From Hofstenia miamia (Eukaryota; Xenacoelomorpha; Acoela), in the NCBI GenBank assembly GCA_004352715.1, contig SCFE01000077.1:986658-1050657 (forward strand): a stretch of DNA of 64,000 bases. The letters run 5' to 3'. The notes beneath the pieces are model-generated. The model searched no databases and was not told where the DNA came from. It worked only from the letters and a program-made list of their open reading frames with translations. Of the stretch, positions 56,452 through 64,000 are shown piece by piece (positions within the stretch are counted from its first letter, which is position 1; each line of letters opens with the position of its first letter). Both the position numbers and the translations under genes were made by a program.

Positions 56452-59400
56452 GATATGGAAAATGTACATGGAAATTCAACAAGTTCAAGATGTATTAACA
56501 CAACACTAAAAGTTATCATTTGTAGTTATTGTACATTGTCTGCTTTCATTTAGTACAATTTATATGCAATTGCTCAACAAAGAGATTATGTGTTGTACCC
56601 CTTATATATCTGCTTTGATCAATATTAGTCCATTTAGAAACATGCTCTGATACAAATAATGCACCATTTTCAAGTTTTTTCTCATTTGAGAATTTTGTTT
56701 TAGATCTTTGAATTATTTTCCTTAAAGCATGGTGTTGCATAATTAAAACATTGTTGCAATAAACATGTCTTAATTGAAACTTACCTGACATAGTCTATTT
56801 CTTTATTCAAATAAAGATTCTTGCATAAACATTGAGCAAATGCAATACAGATTTACTTTGATCAAAAAAACCATGTTCTAGTTTCCATAGAGAATATAAT
56901 TTCCAAAAAAATTCAAGAAGAAATATTTGACCAATAAATAATGAAATAATATTGTATTTTTATGATAAATGATTTGTTTGTTTACAATTGTGCAATAGTT
57001 CTTTGTTCATGTCTATTCAGAATAGCTATTTTTCAACAGCTTGTTTTTAAATAGTTGTTACATGATGGATGGTGTGGCTTGGCATTAGAAAACCTATTTC
57101 TTTCATATCATGCTAATGAATAGTTCAAAGTTGTGATTATTCCTTTAAATTGAAGTAAAAGCTCAGTCCATCTATCTGTGTTTACATTTAGCAATGGAAT
57201 GGGTTCTTCCATTTCATAGTGCTTTTATCATATAGGTATACTTATTGTTGTATTTTCACTGAATATGCATTTAAATTTTGGTTAATATTTAATACTTGGA
57301 TTTGCATCGCAATGCTTGGATGAATTTATTCACTGAACACTTATTAAGTTTTCTATTTTCAACCAATAATTGGTGTTATAATGTTTTTAAATAGTTTAAA
57401 TTTCAAATACATCTACACATACAAACATTGGTAGGCATTTGATCCTTCCATTTAATGTTTTCACTTTCATCACACTGGTACTAACTTGTAATACTTATTA
57501 AAATTCATATTTTTAAGCAATATTTGATCTAACACTTGACATTTGGATGATATTATTAATTGAACATGCAATAAATTTTCAAGTCTTATTGGTTTTTTTC
57601 CATGATTAAGTGATTTTATGTGTATTGTTTTTCACTATATTGAGCAATAAATTATTAAATCATAATTTTCACAATATTCTAAATAATTTGGCGTTTATTT
57701 TCTAATAATTTTTTGTTCCCTCACACTTGTATTTTAACTAAATCTTTAACCTAATATAACTACAATTCAATGTTTTAACTAACAAATTTATATGCATTGA
57801 TTTCTGGTATGTAGAGTAATTTGATTAAATAGAATGTTGAAATTTAAATTTTTTTAACTAACAATTGGGTGAAATGAATTTATACACCATGTTTTTTCAG
57901 GAAATATATTATTATTTTGTACTTGTTTTCTTAAAATCTTGGAGATTCTACCTCTCAAATTCTTTGTGAAATGTTTTGATGAATAATACAAAACATGTAT
58001 AGTGTAGGTTTATGCATTTACAAGTGTATATGTTAAGAACAAACAAGTAATTTGGTGTGGAGAATTCATACTAACAAATGTTAAAACAAATGTTATTAGA
58101 AAGCCTTGTTTATTTTCACATGGCATTACAGAGTGAATCAAATTATTGAATAATCTCATCACATTTTGCATAATGCTTGGCATGTGGATTAAATGCTAGC
58201 CAGAATCGATTGATACTTTCCATAGCATAAAATAACAGATCAAATTCATGAGTAATCAACTTGGTGGATCCAAGATATTTAAAAATCAATGTGGATTGGA
58301 CTGGTGATTTGAAATGCATCTACACATAAATAGGTATGTCACTACTTCAGCATATTTTCTTTTCATTGGCTATGTATATTATAATATTTCATGTTTAAGT
58401 AAGTATGTTTTTCAATTGCCACTTTAAAGCAAATTTATACACATTGAGTTCTAATGTGTTAATGACAGGGCTTTCAAAGTTTGATAAAATTGAAGTTTGA
58501 AATTTGAATACCTTCCAAACTTTGATTTGAAAATTTGAATATTATTAAATTAAAAGTTTGATTTGAAATTTTAAAGTTTCAAAATTTGTTTTCAAGGCTG
58601 AAATTTCTTAGAAAAATGCATATTTATTAGACTAATGTGTAATTACATATACATATAGTAATGAGGTAGGCTAAAAATCCCTCATTGCAGAATTTACCTA
58701 TATTTTTGTAGCAATATGGAGTGTGTATAGTAGAACATTATATTACTCTGCATATTAATCTGTAGTAAATACCCCTGTGACTTTTAAGAATATTGAAATT
58801 CCTTAATTAATTATTCCAGGTAAATCCAGAAAACTGAACTACATACATGATAGTCACATTCAGAAAGCTTGCAAAGTGGTTTATTGTTAACTTAATTATC
58901 AAGCATGCTAAAGCAAGGAGTCCCAAAGTTAAATGAATGAATTTACAAAACCTTTTATTAATGCCTGTAAGAGGTCTATATTTTCAATATTAACAATAAT
59001 TTCAAGAGTATTACATATTTAAAAATGAATCATAGAATAATATTTGGGAAATTTAATAGTGCTGATTTGTAAATTTTGCAAAAATTGGAATATCAAAGTT
59101 TGCTCTTTAGCTTTCAAAGTTTGGTTTGAAATTTGAATATATCATGATACCACATGTAAAGTTGCTCTCTACACAAGTTAACCTGGTCAAAAAAGAAAAT
59201 TCATATGCAATGTGTTCTATTTAATACATGTGTAATGTTTAAGTTTGGCAAATATTTTCACATTTTGTATTTTTCATGCTAGTAAAAATGAACTTGCTTT
59301 TGTTATGAAAATCACACATTTCAATTTTTCATTGATTTATCATGGCCATATTTCATATGCTTGTTATTAAGTTTAGTGAATATTTTCTATCTTGTTTTTG

Positions 59401-59624
59401 AAAATGTAAGCCTATATTTCATATCTCTACAATGTTTAAGTTTTGCAAAATATTTTTCCACTTTGTATTTGGATATTTGCAGAAATTGAAAATTGGTTTT
59501 GTGTCCATCAATTATTTTCCTTAAGCATTGTGTTGCTTGTTTAAAATATCTATAAATAATATATATACAATAATTTGATCATACTAAGATAGGTTTGCAG
59601 ATGCACATTTTGCAGCTTACAGAC
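56452..59624. other. CpG desert B, spacer of the inverted repeat
   Basis: About three CpG in 3.17 kb (near 57308, 57691 and 58207), while both arms keep normal CpG. AT-rich, no gene. A diverged CpG-free copy of 54260-54370-like sequence lies at about 57985-58070 (AGGTTTATGCATTTACAAGTG). At 58480-59150 AAAGTTTGATTTGAAATTT-like text recurs, a low-complexity repeat. Confidence 0.8.
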
Positions 59625-60488
59625 GAACTTACTCTCACTCAATACTCTGAATAGACAGATATTACTCCAAACAAATAATTCTGATCTATTAAACTTACCA
59701 ATGAAGATGTTATCCATGACTAGGAAAGTTATATTTAACTCTGAAAAAATTTCTTTCAAATTAGCAATGTGTAGAAACAAATTTGAATAGTTCATTTTGC
59801 AGCAGATACCTGTTAGATAATATATTTTTGATGCAATGTTTAAGTAGAATATTATACATTCCTGCATGCAAGCTATGAGAAGAGACAAAATGTTTGCTTA
59901 ACTAAGAAGGTCACCAAAAACGTCTTCGTCTTACTATTATTATTAAAAATAAGACGGACTTCAATTTTATAACGGTCCAATCATTGAACAGATGTTGATA
60001 TTTCTCCTAGTATCAATCAAAATATAACTGAAGTTGGGAAATCGTTCTCACTATTGATTTTTCATTAAATGATCATTTGTCATGTGTCAAAATATTGATA
60101 GTAGGAATAATAGCTCAACTAGTTTTAAAGAAAAATATCAGATAAAAAAGTTAATAAATTCTTTCTACCCTACCCAAACTCAAATAATTGCAAGAAATAT
60201 GATAATTTATCAACATAATAATTATAACTGCACCTTAACTTTAGTATTAACCCAAAACATGACCCAGTTTCCATGATCAAAAACAGGCAGTTAATTGCTT
60301 AGCCCTATTTGGCTATGCCCATGGTCATCCCCAGAGAACACTTTTAAAATGAATATTGTAGTTTTATAATTTCAAAATCTTTGATATTATCACTAATTTC
60401 AACCCTAATCTCACGTTTGTTACATTTTCATTAGAAATTGTCAGGCTTGTCATTGTTTGTAGTGTACACAAGAAAGGCCCATTGTAGT
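59556..60488 (-). repeat. Right arm of the 930-base inverted repeat
   Basis: Mirror of 55185-56117. Outer boundary at CTACAATGGGCC (minus sense), beyond which similarity stops. Confidence 0.88.
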
Positions 60489-62836
60489 GTAGAATTTTAA
60501 GTGTGGGCAAAAAAATTCTGCATCATAAATTTTCAATGTTGCATTTGATTTAAAAAATTTGGTCACTATTTTATGTTTTATATTTTCAAGTTCATTGACA
60601 AGCTAGTTGTTGAGTTATTTATACCATGTTAATTATAATCCCTTGGGTTATTGATATTGACAACCCACACATATATTTTGTGACAAATTTCTACAAATAA
60701 TGCTAAACTTTAGAATTATCCCTCTAATAGTCTAATTTATAGATGCGTATGCCAACTATAATAAAATAAATTTGGAATATTACAACTGCTAGACAATACG
60801 CACAACCTTCTTTACCCAACGGAGATCCCTATGGATATCTAAAGATACTTTATAAACTTTCCCCTTTTGGTTCTCTCATTTTCGTTTCCGTTAACTTAAA
60901 ATACTTAAGACCAAATCACAATCCCATGAGACTGAATAGTTTTGCATGCACTAAGCAGCAAATAATATTTCATGTGCAGATGCAGTTAGAGATATTCAAG
61001 TAAAGGTTTACCACTCTTGCATATAAAATTTATGGCTGAATACCAAATAAATAGTTAAAATTATGTCTTTCAGGAATATTGGATTAATTAAGTAAGAATG
61101 TAAGATAGTTCTTAAGTTAAGATTAATAGAGATATATAAACTATGAAATTTTTTTTGAAAAGAACTACATTTCTTCCATTCCATAAAGTTATTAATTTTT
61201 CGTTTAAACATAATGTTGCTTCTGAATAATATTATGTAATAGGGTTAATAAATGACATTTGATTCCTTCCACATTCCACCCTCCTCAAATTTATTTAAAA
61301 ATAATTAAGTGGACGCCATAACAGGATCTTATTAGTAAGCATTTTGTTTATCAGTTTTGCTTGAGTATTGCACAACCTAAGCAAATTAATAATTGTAATG
61401 AACGTGAATATCTTTTTGGGGCGGGAGAAAATGGTAATTTTTTCTAACATTATTAATTGATTATATTTAATTGTACTTGATAAAATGTTGTTTGCAGAGC
61501 AGTTTTTCAAATGAAAATGCTATTATAATAAATTTTCCTAATTAGTGAAAGTTTGATAACAAAATAATAGAAATAGAGCAAATTCCATTCATATTCATTA
61601 CATTCCTTATGCTTACATGTATTTTTGAATCGTACATTTTAAATTTTATAGAAATTTGTTCGACAGCATTTTCTTTGTTTAATTAGTTATAAATGTTAAT
61701 TTTTTCATTGTTTTTAGCCCAAAGTAGAGTAGTAATATTGATATTAGGCAATTGCATGAAATTGTATTAAATTTTTAAACAAAATATGATAATTTTAAGA
61801 AACAACGGTATTTTTGTGAAATATTTTTCAAGAATGCATCATGTATTTTAAATTATAGGATTTGATTGTGCACTACAAATGAGAAATTTTAATTCATTTT
61901 ATTGATATAGGATTAAGGAAAGTACAAAACATTCATATAAAATTATGAATGTGTGCCTACTCGTAAAATTTTGTTGAATATTTTGATAAAATTGAAGAAA
62001 ATCAGATATCCCAAAAATCTTGCTAAAATCAATGAAATTGTAATATTACGAAAAATTGTGCCAGGTTGTGAGAAGTCACAGAACTGTTTCTTGTAATTTT
62101 GAATACAAAAATTTGATGCACCCTATTGGGTACAAAAGAATTTGGTTTTGTAATTTTTTGCACCACTTAAGGAGCTATTCATATTTTAGAAGGACCTGGT
62201 CCCTCTGTATTCGCTCTTACAAATGGGTATATTTTCGTTTATATGTATGCTTAGGAAGTACACAGGACTTATAATCTTGAGAATAACATGACTTTTGAAA
62301 AAGTCATTATACATTTCTTAAAGCAAAAATAGATTAAGTTAGAAAATCTGTTAATTAATTCAGAGAATGTGTGTTGGCCGTTGACCTATCCATTCCTTTG
62401 GTTACAACTACAAAATTTTGCATTCCAGAGCTGTGATTATCTCAACATTGAAGGATTTTGTTACGAATTCGTAGCAATTTTTTTTGCAGGAAATATAGTG
62501 CAAATTGAAAATGTCAATCTATCATTAATATTTTCATGATATAGAGCGTTTTCTATATTATTACAATTACTATGATATAATACCATAGTTTTTCCGGTAC
62601 CCAAAGAAATAGAATTAAAAAAAATGTAGTTAAACTACTCAAAATTGCAAAAAATTGAACTTTATGAAGTTCTGATTTTGCTTAATAGTTAATTGCATAT
62701 AACCTTCACTTTAGTCAATTATTTTTTCTCAACGAATCATGATTTTTAAGAAAAAGTCATTAATATGTTACTAATGATTTCGCATTCACATCAACACCAT
62801 AAATTGCCGCATACCAGTCCCTTGTAGTGACGTGAT
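60489..62836. other. Intergenic sequence, no gene recognised
   Basis: AT-rich. Small open frames (61008-61211, 61295-61510, 62056-62274) lack recognisable domains. CpG reappears from about 60745 onward. Confidence 0.55.
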
Positions 62837-63118
62837 CAGGCCTGGAAATTGGTCAAATTTTTTGAACCCAACCCAACCCGTCCACCTAAATTTGAACTGA
62901 CTGCACCAAAACAAGCAAAATTTCATGTTTTCAAATATAGTTAGTTAACCAGTAGAGGAAAAATTACTGCTTTGCTATGCATTGGTTGTGATGCATGCGA
63001 CAAAACAGTTATCTGTAACACAGCGTTTAATTGTTCAATGTATCGTTAGTAATTAATATCAACTTTATTGATTAACCCAACCTCACCCGCGGGTCGGGTC
63101 TACCCGTTTCCACCGCTG
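62837..63118. mobile_element. hAT-type MITE with perfect 8-base target duplication
   Basis: A 282-base insert flanked on both sides by GACGTGAT (62829-62836 and 63119-63126). Ends are CAGGCCTGGAAATTGG and, inverted, CAGCGGTGGAAACGGG, which share CAG..TGGAAA..GG, as in hAT termini. Inside are AACCCAACCCAACCCG and ACCCGCGGGTCGGGT runs that partly pair with each other. No coding capacity. Confidence 0.85.
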
Positions 63119-63219
63119 GACGTGATTGATATGCATATGTTCTTCTGTTCTCCCTAGAGGATAGAAATTTACTTACTACTTTGAAAATCGATTGTTTGTT
63201 AATAAGAGAAAGAATTCTG

Positions 63220-63600
63220 GACGTGTGGCTGTTCACACTAGGTGTAGATTCAATAATGAAATACGACGTAATAATTCAAAATTATGATTAATCTAACAGT
63301 TTATAAGCTACTGCTAGAGGTATCTACTATAAATGAAAAATTTATATCTGCTAAAATCAAATTGTTTTTGCCGAAGATGTTAAATAATTAGATTAGGCTT
63401 TGATAGTTAATTGTCGAATGATTTAAGTGTTTTACTATAAATTTTTTATTGCACTATGTTTCTATAGCATTCTGTGTACATGTATAGTAATGTAGTAATA
63501 AGAAAAAGAATGATACATTACATTAGTCTGTATAGAATCTTAGGGAAATCTCGGATCAACAGAACGCAATGTTTGTCGACCATAGAGAACCGACAAAAGA
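63220..63600. repeat. Dispersed repeat copy 2 (partner near 25890-26330)
   Basis: Same orientation as the copy at 25890-26330, retaining CpGs (ACGACGTA, CGGATC, GAACGCAATG, GTCGACC) that are absent from that copy. Confidence 0.7.
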
Positions 63601-63739
63601 TCTGAAACAGACCACATCTAGCTCTGTTTTCCCTCTCATTTTGTCACAAAGTTATTTTGTTTACATTATTCAAAAATAAATTTGCTTTCATCGAGTTAGC
63701 TTTGTCATGATGAAGAACCTGGCATAATATTGGGCACAC

Positions 63740-63880
63740 TGTTTGGGTCAAGATTAGAGCTAGGATACATGTTAGGCTTAGGTAAGAATTAGGGTTGTCT
63801 TGGGTCAGGGTAGAGGTAAGGTTAGTGCATGGGATTAAGGTTAAGGTTATCTCTAGGATTGGGACTATGTTTAGGGTTAT
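63740..63880 (+). repeat. Degenerate TTAGGG/GGTTA-like repeats
   Basis: Runs such as TTAGGCTTAGG, TTAGGGTTG, GGTTAAGGTTA and TTTAGGGTTA resemble decayed interstitial telomeric or GGTTA simple repeats. Too degenerate for an exact unit. Confidence 0.55.
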
Positions 63881-64000
63881 AATTATTGTGTTGAAAAATT
63901 AGTATATTTTTGCAGAGATGGAATTGGATTCAACATTTTAAGATCCAATCCTAATTTTTAAAAAAAAATTAGTTTTCAATCCGAAACGGATCCGAATTTA

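Noticed and set aside
63740-63880. Chromosome end or true telomere
   Set aside because: The repeats are degenerate and short, and ordinary sequence follows to the end of the window.

Overview
This is an AT-rich (about two thirds A+T or more, by eye) stretch of an animal nuclear genome. It has GT-AG introns, LDL-receptor class A (LDLa) repeats, a rhodopsin-type receptor, a tubulin cofactor gene, and a dense litter of decayed transposons. It looks like an invertebrate, because coding density is low, mobile elements are diverse and the CpG landscape is mosaic. I cannot name the species. There are no bacterial features such as operons or Shine-Dalgarno sites.

Only two host genes are clear. (1) On the minus strand, 19771 down to 8086, a three-exon gene encodes a roughly 991-residue receptor: signal peptide, about twelve tandem LDLa repeats, a linker of about 100 residues and a seven-helix GPCR domain. 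The reading frame fits across both introns. (2) On the plus strand, 36812-49296, a four-exon gene encodes tubulin-binding cofactor A (121 residues), with a 9.6 kb first intron. No functional link between the two genes is visible.

Layout: 1-1780 nothing recognised. 1849-3761 an R4/Dong-like LINE sitting in TTA repeats. 4991-5605 a pogo-type transposase relic. 7934-19771 the receptor gene; its introns hold a pair of 260-base direct repeats, an hAT element with a perfect 8-base target duplication, a P-element/THAP9-like relic and an AT-microsatellite gap. 21337-21701 a pogo-type MITE. 24817-25530 a decayed ORF of an unnamed repeat-associated family. 25781-36755 a striking CpG desert containing a Ty3/gypsy element with two 173-base LTRs. 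36812-49296 the TBCA gene, with two opposing LINE 3' ends in intron 1. 50200-53700 relics of a Polinton/Maverick-like element (capsid-like and packaging-ATPase-like). 53693-55302 an 805-base tandem duplication. 55185-60488 a 930-base inverted repeat around a second CpG desert. 62837-63118 an hAT-type MITE with an 8-base target duplication. 63740-63880 degenerate telomere-like repeats.

The points most worth following are the LDLa-array GPCR, which shows no leucine-rich repeats, and the two sharply bounded CpG deserts. The gypsy LTR pair differs at reciprocal TG/CA sites, which is the footprint expected of CpG methylation and deamination. Three places (around 14046, 44660-44680 and 53661) show near-identical sequence beside N bases and are probably assembly joins of overlapping or allelic contigs.
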